From NCBI RefSeq assembly GCF_016801865.2, contig NC_068938.1, positions 25,560,158 to 25,624,157 of the forward strand: a stretch of DNA of 64,000 bases. The letters are read 5' to 3'. The notes beneath the pieces are model-generated. The model worked only from the letters and a program-made list of their open reading frames with translations. It was not told the origin of the DNA and searched no databases. The stretch is from Culex pipiens pallens (Eukaryota > Arthropoda > Insecta > Diptera > Culicidae). The translations under genes were made by a program, and so were the position numbers. This document shows, piece after piece, positions 23,881 through 34,657 of this stretch. Numbering within the stretch: the first letter of the stretch is position 1; every line of letters begins with the position of its first letter.

Positions 23881-24500
23881 CTGGGGATTTCGGTGTCGAG
23901 AGTTGCAACGAAAGCGAGAGGGGTTCAAACCAGACCAGCCAGACAAGACTCAGACGGGGTAGACAATTCAATAATACAGCAGCAGCCGAAATCAGTGGCA
24001 GAGATTGAATGCCTCAACCAGAAAGCGATTTTACACACACTTTATTGATAGCATGCGCGCAATATTCGATCCCATTACTTGCGTGTAGAGTGGCGTGCGA
24101 GACGGGGGATCGATTTTTAAGTTGTGTCGGTTGATTTTTTGAACTGGCATTTTTTTGTTTGTTATAATTTTAGTTTTTTTATTACTTCAAGCAAAACAAT
24201 GTAATTGGGTACTAAAGCCCTATGTAAATTTTTATGTACCATGGTAAAAAAACACGATTAAAAACCATTTCTGATCACCTTTTTTTCATTTTAATGCAAA
24301 CAAAATTATTGAAAAGACAACATTTTTTCGATGGATCAACTATGGTCACCTAGGAACGAGCTGTCAAGTAGGACCTTTTCTGTCAAGAAGGGCCTTGAAG
24401 TCAATTTTTAAAAATTGAATTAAAAATCAATTTTAAATCCTTTGCTTCAAAGGGTCATTGTACCATAAAAAATAAGCTTTATCGTTGTGAACAATGATAT
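23881..24500. other. Unique then AT-rich DNA, nothing recognised
   Basis: GC-balanced up to about 24120, then AT-rich. No gene or clear repeat end. A 'gtaattgggtactaaagc' phrase near 24200 resembles the TGTAA block. Confidence 0.35.
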
Positions 24501-24629
24501 CACAAATTTAAACTTAATTTTAGGACCCAATTGGGCCCTTTTCTATGACCAAAGAAGCCATTTTGTGCCATTGGTTCAACCCTTACAAGGCACCATACAA
24601 TTTTGGCAGCTGTCCATACAAAAATGGTA

Positions 24630-24864
24630 CCGTAAACTGGGGTGACTTTGATAGCCCGGGTTGACATTGATAGAAATTTGATTTGGCCACTAATTTTGAT
24701 ACATCCAATGTAACAGTCATATTTTTGCATATATGTTCGATAATAAGCTATCCCTTAATGTTTGCATATTAAAAATTCTCAAAAATGTTCAGATATTAAT
24801 TTGACGGGCATTTGAAAAACCTATCAAAGTCACCCCGGGCTATCAAAGTCACCCCAGTTTACGG
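24630..24864. mobile_element. TA-flanked MITE with CCGTAAACTGGGGTGACTTT ends
   Basis: The 235-bp element has 31 bp of perfect terminal inverted repeat; the match continues to 44 bp with two mismatches. The subterminal word 'gtgactttgatag' is repeated within each end. It splits the F phrase aaaatggTA|TAtgtaaatat, and the TA is duplicated, so the insertion boundaries are exact. No transposase. TA duplication suggests a Tc1/mariner-group enzyme. A relic phrase (caccccgggctatcaacgtc) is at about 38189. Confidence 0.92.
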
Positions 24865-25062
24865 TATGTAAATATACGAAAATCTGTAACTTTTGAAGAA
24901 TTTTTCTGATCGGTTTGGTGTCTTCGGCAAAGTTGTAGGTATTGATGAGGACTATTTCAAAAAAAAAAATTACATAAAATTTTTGTGGCGATTTTTTATT
25001 TTTTATTTTTACAATACAATATTTTCCCAAAATCCATATTTTTAATTATTGTTATTTTTTAT

Positions 25063-25325
25063 TGGTCCCGCCCGTGTATATCAATCGGACCGCGCACTGG
25101 ACTCACAATCCAGAGGTTGCCGGTTCGAATCCCGCGGCGGGCGCTCTAAAATTCTTTGTGTAAATATGGGTATTCGGCGCCGTCGCTCCGTGCCATACTT
25201 TCATACACTTAGGAGCCCAGGGCGGCGAAGTCCTTGAAGATAAAAGGAAGATACTAGTGGTTGGTACTAGCAATGGTGGCCAACAGCTATAAAGTCAACT
25301 TCGTTTTCGTTTTTTTATTTTTTTA
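25063..25325 (+). mobile_element. tRNA-derived SINE-like element
   Basis: The head (25066-25142) is tRNA-like, with 6 of 7 acceptor pairs (67-72 with 136-141), an anticodon stem ctgga/tccag (25097-25101 and 25109-25113) around the loop ctcacaa, and a clear B box cggttcgaatccc. The loop would give anticodon CAC (Val). One base is missing between acceptor and D arm, and one T-stem pair is mismatched. A non-tRNA body follows ('attcggcgccgtcgctccg', 'aaggaagatactagtgg') and a T/A-rich tail. It lies inside an F element between phrases that are adjacent in other F copies. Flanks are too AT-rich to define a target duplication. Confidence 0.7.
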
Positions 25326-25801
25326 TTTTAGGGAACAAAAAACCGCAAGTTTTGAGCCATAGAGCAGTATGGACAAGAATTGAAAAACTAAAATTTCAAA
25401 AGGCCCGAAATTCAATATTACGCTCATTCGAAATGTTAGTTTTGATGCCAAAATCATCAAAATAATTCATTTTTCAACATTGAAAATTGGACAATAAGTT
25501 GCTGAGATATTGACATTAGAAAATGTGTGAATGTTTGGATGATCTCAAAAAACTTCAATTTTCTTGTTTTTTTTTTTCATTTGTTCACTGTATTTCAGCA
25601 ACAAAAGATCCAATCTTTAGTATCTTTTAGGCAATTTTGTTCGAATGTTTCGAATTCTAATAGAAACATTATGAATTTTCGAAAAAAATATGCAAAAACT
25701 TTAAAGTCAAATTTTATTTCACATTCAAAACTTAAGTCAAAAAATTATTTCGACTGCATAGCAAAAAATCCGATGGTAAAATCGCATGTAAAAGCATGCA
25801 C

Positions 25802-27413
25802 GAGCAATTCCAGCTCAAATAAGGATTTTTCTGGTACTTTTGTACCCGACCCTCTCCGATTTCAATGAAACTTTGTAGACATGTTATCCTAGGCCTATAT
25901 AAGCCATTTTTGTGTATATGGAGCCAATAGTACTCGAATATAACATTTGAGGAGGGCGTAATTTGTAGATTAAAAATTACTGTATCTCGAAGCCGTTGCG
26001 TCGTATCAAAAAGTGGTCCAAGACAAACTTGTAGGAAATTGGACAGGCTTTCTGAAAAAAATACACTGAAATAAAAATACACGCCACATCTATGAGATTT
26101 TTTGAATTTAAGTCTAAAACTTAAATTAAAGGGTGATGTCACAATTTTTTAGAAAATAGCCTAAAATGTTACTAAAAGACTGACGAAAAATGCAGGATAG
26201 TATGTCTCTCCTAAAAAAATACAAAAATCAGCCCGTCTGTTTTTTTTGAAAAGTGGTTTAAACGTCAAAATTTTTAAAAACCAGTAGTGGGAATCGATTA
26301 TCCAGATAATTTTACATAAAAGTGCTCGTATTGACTATTGTCCTATGTCCAATCCTTGGGAAGATACAGCGATTTTAAAAATAAAAATGTTGAAAAAACG
26401 GGTTTTTGGTGGTTTTTGGCAATTTCTATATGACAGACTTGGTTTTTCAGTCTCGTAAATATTTTTACCGGAAAGCTCGTCCAATTTCCCATAAGTTTGC
26501 CTTTGACAGCATTTCAATTGGATGTAAGGGCTTACAGATATAAGCTTAATTGCATGGCTAATAACTGAAAATAGAATATTTTTTTCAGTGTGGTAGAAAC
26601 TAGGATAGTAAATTTGCTTACGTAAATATAAAAACGATATAAATCAAAAAGCTGTCAAAGACAAACTTGTGGGAAATTGGAGGAGCTTTCCGGTAAAAAT
26701 ATTTACGAGACTGAAAAACCAAGTCTGTCTTATAGAAATTGCCAAAAACCACAAAAAAAAAACATTTTTTCAACATTTTTATTTTTAAAACCGCTGTATC
26801 TCCCCAAGGATTGGACATAGGACAATGGTCAATATGGAGGCTTTTATGTAAAATTGTCTGGAGAATCGATTCCCACTACTTGATTTAAAAAATTGACGTT
26901 TAGACCACTTTTCAAAAAAACAGTTTAAGTAATTGATTTTTGTATTTTTTTTAGGAGCGACATACCATCCTGCATTTTTCGTCAGTCTTTTAGTAACATT
27001 TTAGGCTATTTCCTCAAAAATTTGGAACGAAAAAAAATCGTGACATCTCCTTTAAATTTAAGTTTTAAACTTAAAAATCAAAAAATATCATAGATGTGGC
27101 GTGTATTTTTGTTTCAGTGTATTTTTTTCAGAAAGCCCGTCCAATTTCCTACAAGTTTGTCTTGGACCACTTTTTGTTACGACGCAACGGCTTCGTGATA
27201 CAGTAATTTTTAAATTACAAAATACAAAAATATTTAAATACCTTGCGCCCTCCTCAAATGTTATTTTCGAGTACTATTGGCTCCATATACACAAAAATGG
27301 CTAATATAGGCCTAGGATAACATGTCTACTAAGTTTCATTGAAATCGGAGAGGGTCGGGTACAAAAGTACTAGAAAAATTCCTGATTTAAGCTGGAATTG
27401 CTCGCACATAACC
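25802..27413. mobile_element. 1.6-kb foldback element with GCAC flanks
   Basis: Long inverted arms run from GAGCAATTCCAGCT (25802) to its complement ending at 27413. Arms of roughly 0.7 kb pair across a centre of about 140 bp near 26510-26650; matching landmarks include 'cctaggcctatataagcc' and 'ggctaatataggcctagg', and 'gtcctatgtccaatccttgg' and its complement near 26805-26824. GCAC is present at 25798-25801 and 27414-27417, fitting a 4-bp target duplication in the family A element. No coding region. Confidence 0.85.
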
Positions 27414-27464
27414 TTCGCCAAAAAAAAAACAATTGCATGTACAATTTTTGTAAACTCAAAAAAA

Positions 27465-27536
27465 TGCAACCGACGGGATTTAAACCCAGCACCAACAGTA
27501 AGAACTGGTGCCTTAGCCCGCTCGGCCATCAGACCG
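27465..27536 (-). ncRNA. tRNA-like segment in family A element
   Basis: The minus strand reads ctgatggccgagcgggctaa and then gctgggtttaaatcccgtcg. Compared with the 14258 copy, the substitutions in the anticodon arm keep most pairing (cacca with tggtg). It has the same TTA at the anticodon position and the same missing T33. Judged a derived cassette. Confidence 0.6.
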
Positions 27537-27813
27537 AAAAAGAATGGGAAGGATAAATGCATATATGAGCTCGACAAGTCAAGTAGGTTTCCCATACTGA
27601 TGGGCTACATATTTCAGGGTGTAATATTACATTGAATTTCATAAAATAATGCGACATTTATTTTACGCAGCAAGATTACTTCTTTTTTTTTCGCTGTGTA
27701 AGATTTCTATTGTTTCCAAAAACACATTTGCAACATTTTTGTTGACACTTCTCCATAGCTCGATACAAAAAATTAAAATGGTCGAAATCAGCTGATTTCG
27801 TAGAGAATTGCTC

Positions 27814-29718
27814 AAAAGCAAAATAATTAAAATGTCGCCAAATCGCAAAGCGATTATCGATGATAATTACAAAAAAAATAACCTAAAACTTCCCCAACCC
27901 TGTCATAAATTGACATTTGATGGGTTGTGGTGGCGCCCACCGGGCGCTCGTTCCAAATCCAAATCGATGATATCTTGGCCCGTTTTTCGCTTCGCTTATC
28001 ACTCCCTCAAAATCACTTCAAAGAAATTGTAACTTTTCCCAAGACATCTCTTACTCGCGGCAGCTCATTACGACGGTCGTTCAATTTGGCCAAGAAAAAA
28101 CGCTGATCGCTGATAACAGAAACGCCAAGTGCTGCTGGGGGACGCTTTTATCAACGGCCAAAATTTGATGCGATTCGGATCAACAAAAAACTGGCCGTGG
28201 CCCAACCCTGGGAACCAGATCAGATTTTGGCCCTCCCCGAAGTCCAAGACAAAGACCTCGGGTTGTATTTCTATCATTTCTCGTTCCGGCGCTTTTTTTC
28301 AGGGGGGGTTCGCGTTTCCTCGAAACTTTTTTAACTTTGCTTTCGTTTGGAGAGGAAAAGATAAATCTCGCGTTCGTCGTCCGAAGGTTTATTTTCGGGG
28401 GGGTTCGCCGCTCCCCGTGTCTGAAATCATCGTAATTTATTTGATTTGAGTCACACAAATTTCACGTTTTTTGTCGTGAGTTTTTCTCTCTTTTTACATT
28501 GCCTCGTCGGGTTGGGGCCCTCCCTTGCTAGTGCAAGTGAATGTAGATCAATTTTCGAGACAGAGAGGTTTTTCCGTGCACGTTTCATCAGCGCGAACTG
28601 GACAAGCTGATGGAAAGCTAGATTTGGTTTGGAACCGTTTGGCGTTGATGGATAGTGATTTTGAGATTTGTCCGAGAGGTATCTCTTGTTTTCAATCGCA
28701 ATTGTCCCTCACGAAATGAAAAGGGAGAGTGATCTGGTAGACAAAGTTGTCATTTTCATTTGATTTTTGGGTATTTCAGACTTTTTAATAGGATAAAATT
28801 GTCAGTCGTTGGTCGGACACTTTTCTAAGAATCCTTCAGACGACAATAATGAAGACAAAGTGAGCCAAATCCAAAAGCGCCACTTAATCAGAAATAATTT
28901 TCCACCAGGGTATTTACCAGCTGCTCTTCCCAAAAACAAACGAAAACAAATCTTATCTATTTCGGGAGAGAGCAACAAGAAGTCAGAAGCAGCCGGTTCC
29001 AACTGCTGCTCGTCGTCGTCTTCCCCCCGTTAAAAAGCAGAGAAGAGCAGAGACATCTCAAAACAGAGGAAGAACCTACATCCGGTCCCGCAAGTAATCA
29101 ATGAACGTGAATTTTAAGTAACAACTGCCGGTCGGTGCCGTCTCCCTCTCTTTTTCAGTCAGACTGTGATTTTCTCGTCGTCGGTGTGGTGCGAAAGGGA
29201 AAAGCCAAAAGGAAAAACCGGCTACGACTTGACTTGGTCCCCCCTCTCCCTTTTGTCAGGGTGATACCATGGGAGTAGAAGTTTTTCAGCAATCTTGATA
29301 GAGCGCAGAGGAGAACCGGTGCGGCGGCTGCTGCTGCTGCTTCGTCACCTCCTTGAACTTTTGAGAAGAGGGGGGCCAATTTGAAAGATTTGCCCGCAAG
29401 GGAAGTTCGTGCTGGCCTGACTTGAGAGCACAACAGCTGACCGAGGTCAAGTCGCTGGGTTTTGGGGTTTGCTTCTGAGGGGAAGGGTTGCCAGATTGCA
29501 AAATGATGTGAAACTGTTAAAATATAACATTTTAACTTTTTTTATTTACATAAATAAAATTCTTCACAAAAATTTCAGAAAAAAGTGGAGAAAATTATAA
29601 AAAATTAAAACATTTGATTTTTTTTACTGATATTTATTTTAATAAAATTAAAACCACAAAAAATAACACTGAAAACGCTGAAAATAACCTTTGCGGTAAT
29701 TTGCCCTAAACTCAAGAT
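27814..29718. other. Unique DNA, no supported gene
   Basis: Balanced composition to about 29500, including an Ala-type codon-like (GCT)n run at 29322-29340 (ggcggctgctgctgctgctt) and pyrimidine runs, then AT-rich. Frames of up to 106 codons lack motifs. Confidence 0.35.
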
Positions 29719-31036
29719 GAGCAACTCTCTACGAAATCGGCCGATTTCGACCATTTTTATTTTTTGTATGTTTTGATTTGACTTAAACTTTGTGGGGGCC
29801 TTCCCTATGATCAAATAAGCTATTTTGCGTCATTGGTTCACCCATACAAGTCGCCATACAATTTTGGCTGCTGTCCATACAAAAATGGTATGTAAATATT
29901 CAAACAGCTGTAACTTTTGAGTGAATTTTCGGATCAATTTGGTGTCTTCGACAAAGTTGTAGGTATTGTTGAGGACTTTTGAGAAAAAAATAGGTACAAG
30001 GAAAAAAATTTGCAGATTTCTTTATCAACTTTTTTTTCACTAAAACTCAATTTCCCAAAATACGTATTTTTTGATTTTCGAGATTTTTTGATATGTTTTA
30101 GGGGACAAAAATCCGCAACTTTTGAGCCATAGAGAAACATGGTCAAAAAATCTGCCGCCGAGTCATGAATTTTTGAAAAAACAGTGATTTTCGGAAAAAA
30201 TCGAAGTTTCATGCAAAAACAAGTTTGACATTATTTTTTAATGCAAAATTGAATTTCCAAACGAAAAGTACTTCACAGATTTTATACTTTCTCAAGATAT
30301 AGCCACCGAAAGTTTGATTTTAACGAAATATTTGCAGTTTTTCAATTTTTAAAAATAGTGACCATTTCTAATTTTTTTAGAAGTTCAGAAAATTTGCTAT
30401 AAAATTGTCTAAGAGACATTGAAGATTGGACCTCGGGTTGCTGAGATAGAGCCGCTTTAAGAAAAAGAAACACGAAAATTGAAGTTTTCTAAATCTTACC
30501 AAAACAACCCATCATTTTCTAATGACGATATCTCAGCAACTAATGGTCCGATTATCAATGTTAATACATGAAATATTCGTGAAATTTTCCGATCTTTTCG
30601 AAAAAAATATTTAATTTTTTTTTAAATCAAGACTAACATTTTAAAAGGGCCAAACATTGAATATTACGCCCATTTAAAATGCTAGTCTTGATTAAAAAAA
30701 AATCAAAATATGTTTTTGTCCCCTAAAACATATCAAAAAATCTCGAAAATCAAAAAATACATATTTTGGGAATTTGAGTTTTAGTGAAAAAAAAAGTTGA
30801 TTAAAAAATCTGCAATTTTTTTCCGTGTACCTATTTTTTCTCCTCAGTCCTGAACAATACCTACAACTTTGCCCAAGACACCAAATTGATCAGAAAATTC
30901 ACTCAAAATTTACAGCTGTTTGAATATTTACATACCATTTTTGTATGGACAGCAGCCAAAATTGTATGGAGACTTGTATGGATGAACCAATCACACAAAA
31001 TAGTTTATTTGGTCATAGGGAAGGCCCCCATTTTTA
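29719..31036 (+). mobile_element. Family F foldback, right arm shortened
   Basis: Starts GAGCAACTCTCTACGAAATC. The left arm contains 'gggggccttccctatgatc', 'ttggctgctgtccatac', 'ttttaggggacaaaaatccgc' and 'gagatagagccgct', and the centre of symmetry is near 30660 (attgaatattacgcccattt). The right arm returns only the 'tcccctaaaacatatc' to 'catagggaaggccccc' part (30718-31030), so about 0.5 kb of the inner right arm and the terminus are missing. Non-coding. Confidence 0.75.
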
Positions 31037-31850
31037 TTTAATTTATTATTTTGAAGACTTAGCTAAATCTTGAGAAGAGATTTCTAATCGGTTGGTGTCT
31101 TTAGCGATCAATTTAGAAAATCAAAACTCAAAAAATATAAAATAATATATATATTAAATATTCGATTTAATTTTAAAAAAAAATGTATAGAAAGTAACAA
31201 AAAAAAACTACTGAAATGTATGGACTCCGCTTTTTCCAAGGATTTTATATTTTTGGGTTAAAATTCAAAAAGAGTTATTTGGCCCACCCACAAACGACTT
31301 TGAATTTTGATGAAGATTAGAAAGGCTAAAAATAAATACAATTTATTCTATTAATAACTTTTTTATTTATCTATTTCTATTAGGCTGGTACAAATTTCAT
31401 TTAAAGTTTTTGTAAACTCTAGCATTTTAAAACACTTTTTGCATTCAAATGTTGAAACTACGGCTTATTGTTGTAGAATCGCAGTTCAAAAAAAATAAAT
31501 TATTACATCCGGCAATGTTGACAGATTTTTTGTCAGAAAAAATGTGCAATCTTGCCTTCAAAAATGTGTTAACTTACATCTATTTATATGTAATTTCACA
31601 TATTCTATATACATAGAATAAATTTTGGCGATGGTTGTTCTTGCCTTGGTAATATTTTATCTGGAAATTGGCACATCTTAGAAATGATTTGTAATTTTTC
31701 CTAAGAAAATGTGTAATATTACATCTTCTTGTGTGTAGTTTCTGTTTTTAAAAATAAGTTTATGTAATTTTACATCAAAACCGTGTAAAGAAAGGGTTGC
31801 GTATTATTTGATTATTTGACAAATCTTTGACAAAAATGCTGAAAAATACA
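31037..31850. other. AT-rich repeat remnants
   Basis: Contains a G-like phrase ttaggctggtacaaatttc at 31380-31400 followed by 'aaaacactttttgcattcaaatgttg', and TGTAA/TTACA-type blocks at 31560-31790. No gene. Confidence 0.4.
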
Positions 31851-32132
31851 TTAATTTTCTAGCTTTCCATATCTGGTAACACTGCCCCAAGGCCCTTCAT
31901 GGAAATTCATCCGGTCAAACTCGACCAACTTCGCTCTCCCTGAGGTTTCAACGTTGGCCAAGTTTTTCAATTGAGTTTGGCCAAAGTTACGCTCCGGATG
32001 GACACTTTGCCCGGCCATGTCAGGATGGGCTAACGATGACAGCGCGATACTTTTATTAAATAATGTGCCTCTTTTGGGTGTAGTTTCCTTTGATGAAATG
32101 AGTTCATAAAGTCTTTCCCTCGTCAAAATGAC

Positions 32133-32138
32133 ACTCAC
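32133..32138 (-). other. Consensus 5' splice site
   Basis: The minus strand reads AAG|GTGAGT, an almost ideal donor, exactly where similarity to the ZAD pattern stops. Confidence 0.75.
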
Positions 32139-32570
32139 CTTGATCGATAGACACGTCCGTATCCGCTTGGCCAGGTTCGTCCCGTCCGTTCCGCCTTCGC
32201 CGAAGAAATCGTCCTCGTCGTAATCTTCATCATCGCTAGCACTGCTGCTGCTCGAGCTGGAGCTGGAGCTCGAGCTAGAATTGCTGGAACTTCCGCTGCT
32301 GCTGCTGCTGGAACTACTTAGGACGCCCCCACCACCGCCACCACCACCTCCTTCACCACTGGTGGCTGCGGCCGAGTTCTGATCAATCACGACCACCTCG
32401 GTGGCACCATTCTGCTTTTTGCGCCCAGCGCTGCTCTTCTCTGTTGTTTGCTGCTGGCCGTAGGTGACCGCGGACTCGGCCAGGTCACAGTCGGCGACGG
32501 CGACCAGACAGAGCCGGCACAGCTTGTGAAATTTGGGCGGCACGTTACACATGGTCGTGGACCGATTCAT
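32139..32570 (-). CDS. First coding exon of a ZAD-type zinc-finger protein gene (partial)
   Basis: This exon encodes 144 residues from MNRSTTMCNV, read in phase 0 to ...RIRTCLSIK. The start was chosen because the next upstream in-frame candidate is not an ATG, and this ATG has A at -3. Residues 16-22 are KLCRLCL, the first CxxC (C18, C21) of a zinc-finger-associated domain, and 133-144 (LAKRIRTCLSIK) match the mid-domain helix that precedes the second CxxC. Between them is an unusual insert: Gly9 (74-82), a Ser-rich tract (85-110) and an acidic stretch (113-121). ZAD proteins are insect nuclear DNA-binding factors that dimerise through this domain and usually carry C-terminal C2H2 fingers. 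Codons end in AAG before a consensus donor (GTGAGT at 32138-32133). No downstream exon was found in the window. The gene identity is unknown. Confidence 0.8.
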
Positions 32571-33211
32571 GGTTGGTCTTCCGCGGAAGGGTTGGGTTTG
32601 TTCCGGCGAGGTCAACCCTTTTCGCAACAACACAAAAAGGGTTGAGGCACAAATTCACACTGACACACACTTGGTTACAGGACACGTGGAAACCCTTTTC
32701 CAACGTGCTGGAGTTGGAGGGGGGGTTGTTCAACAACACTGCTCTCTATTCACACACTTTATTCCAAACAGAACCAAAACTTAAGCGAGGGTACTTCTGC
32801 GTCGTTTTGGGGCAACATTAAGCAACACATTCAGTCGACGGATATCGGAGGGCCCACGCAACTGTTGCTCCTTGTTGGATCGATGATCCGTACTCGCACA
32901 TGCACGCACGCACCCCTATTCTACCGCTAGTAACAGCAACTAAATCCCGGTGTGTAGTAAACCGAACCGAAGCGATCACACGGCGAAACTGGTTGATAAA
33001 ATTGTTAAGGTATCACTCTCCCTCGTTTGTGCTGAACAGTCGTCGTCCGCGCTAGTGTGTGCGTGATGGAAGTTCTTCATCGACACACATCTACGGCCGG
33101 CGATTCTTCGACCAACTCCTTCACGAGATTCTTCTCCGCAGGCAGCAGCACCTCCTCTAGTCCGTTTCGTTGGCTGTGAGTGTGTGGTTTACTGGACTGA
33201 CTGAATATCTT
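32571..33211 (-). other. Likely 5' untranslated part of the ZAD exon
   Basis: Minus-strand acceptor-like sequence, ctcccggcttctttccag, ends at 33212 and is followed by AAGATATTCAG. From there to the ATG at 32570 the DNA is unique and non-repetitive, with short upstream ATGs near 33080-33090. If the acceptor is used, this is 641 bp of leader; otherwise transcription may start within it. Inferred from splice-site appearance only. Confidence 0.45.
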
Positions 33212-33236
33212 CTGGAAAGAAGCCGGGAGAAAAACA
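33212..33236 (-). other. Candidate 3' splice site upstream of the ZAD coding exon
   Basis: The minus strand shows a pyrimidine-rich tract, tttttctcccggcttctttc, directly before CAG. It would pair with the donor at 38861. Confidence 0.45.
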
Positions 33237-33597
33237 CAGAAGAACAGAATTAGAAATCATGTAGCAGCGCGAACGAGGTTCGACAAGAGGGAACACCACG
33301 AAGGGAGCAGCATCTTTTCCGCCGCATAGCATAGATTCCGGGCATAGCATAGCACAAGAGCAACAAACACACAAAAATATAATCTCACGTTTTGTATTTA
33401 CTTTTATTGTTATTACGATTGCGCTTGCTTTCCAAGATTTGTGTTGTTTGTGGCTCTCCCGTGCTCGTTCTATTGCTCAAAGTGGGGAGAAACCACGTCT
33501 CGTTGTTTATCATGCCGCATATTAAGAGCCAGAAATTGTTTAAATTTAATTGAATAAATTGTTTAAAAAAAACATTCACAAAAATTGTATGCATATT
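33237..33597. other. Unique DNA, probably intronic
   Basis: No gene or repeat was recognised. It would be intron if the proposed gene model holds. Confidence 0.35.
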
Positions 33598-33721
33598 TCT
33601 GGAGCAACATTTGAAAGGGGCGGTACGACATTGCTCTTACGGCCTTTGGTCCCATTTAAACGCGTGTAATGAAAGGCCGTAAGAGCAATGTCGTACCGCC
33701 CCTTTCAAATGTTGCTCCAGA
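33598..33721. mobile_element. 124-bp palindromic MITE with CTGGAG ends (family H type)
   Basis: Arms of 50 bp are perfectly complementary (33598-33647 and 33672-33721) around a 24-bp loop. Ends are CTGGAGCAACATTTG and its complement, flanked by ATTT on both sides. The perfect pairing points to recent origin or gene conversion. The same termini and flank occur at 37871-38023 around different interior DNA. Confidence 0.9.
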
Positions 33722-34299
33722 TTTAATCACAAAATATTGCATCAAAATATCAATTTACCTTACTAAACACAATATGATTAATTGTTCAGGAAAACCTTCT
33801 AACAGGTTTGCCTATGATTGAAATTTCTTTGCCAAATTATCAAGTCTGTTTTAAACCTCATCTATTTAATTGCACTATACAGTCCAGATTCGATTACACA
33901 AAAAAAATCGTTCTTTTATGAATTTTGAATGTTTGGACCAAAGACAATTTTATTTAAAGCATATTTTCATTGATATTTGCCCAATTCTTGATAGAAAAAA
34001 AACTGTAGTGATGGACAAAGCATTTTGTGATGCATGCTTACCGCTTTATTTCAGATACATAACTTTTTTTAAATCTTATTATGATCTTGTATTTATCAAT
34101 CAAAATATTTTCTTGTCAATTTTTATAAACTAATGTTCTTTTCATTACTTTTTTAAACCCCTAAAATTTTTTGTTGCATGATCTTTACCTGCAAAATACT
34201 TCAATTAAAATTATCAGCGTTTTAAATTCGTTTTTTTTATTTTTTTTTAATTTTAAATTCAAATATTTCTTTTTGGAATGCAAAAATAAAAACAAATAA
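33722..34299. other. AT-rich DNA with an isolated family P end
   Basis: The phrase TACAGTCCAGATTCGATTA at 33878-33896 matches a family P terminus, but no partner end is close by. Otherwise AT-rich and featureless. Confidence 0.4.
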
Positions 34300-34657
34300 A
34301 AAAAGAAATAACAAGCCGTAGTCTCAACGTTAAAAAAAAACATTTTTTTTAAATACATTGTACACCTGCCCAGTTGTTTTGCAATCATTAATTTTCAAAA
34401 TATACTAGCAATGAAGATTTTTTTTGAATCGTCGAATAAAAAACTGTTTGCGGTGCTGTAAACTTGAATACCAATAAAATTGAAAATATTTCTGATCGAT
34501 CCCAGACATGCTAAAAATGATTGTAAATGCAAGAAAATGCATTTCAAATTAATTTCAATTGCTATTTCCATTAAAATTTTGAAGTTTCTTGAAAAAAAAA
34601 TTTGTTTTTCCCCCTTAGACCGATTTTCAATATTTTTGAAAAATATTTGCAACGGCC
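34300..34657. mobile_element. Family G element copy
   Basis: Shares with 39791-40272 the phrases 'acacctgcccagttgttttgc', 'gcggtgctgta', 'gacatgctaaaaatgattgt' and the end aatatttgcaacggccTAA. The left terminus is decayed. No coding sequence. Confidence 0.7.

Larger units (their letters stand above)
25757..27698 (+). mobile_element. Family A element split by a foldback insertion
   Basis: The left end (CATAGCAAAAAATCCGATGG) and the ATCGCATGTAAAAGCATGCA block lie at 25757-25801. The remainder resumes at 27414 with the minus-strand tRNA-like cassette (27465-27536), 'cccatactgatgggctacat' and the right end ...cgctgtg, followed by TA. The two halves together match the 17650 and 14079 copies. Confidence 0.75.
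24520..27813 (+). mobile_element. Family F element containing at least four later insertions
   Basis: The outer parts read as one F copy. On the left are 'ttgggcccttttctatgaccaaagaagcc' and 'caattttggcagctgtcc' (24530-24620), then 'ttggtgtcttcggcaaagttgtaggt' (24915), then 'gagccatagagcagtatgg' (25353). On the right is the F end gctgatttcgtagagaattgctc, finishing at 27813. Inserted in it are a TA-flanked MITE (24630-24864), a SINE-like unit (25063-25325) and a family A element (25757-27698) that itself holds a 1.6-kb foldback. The order of insertion follows from what interrupts what. Confidence 0.65.
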
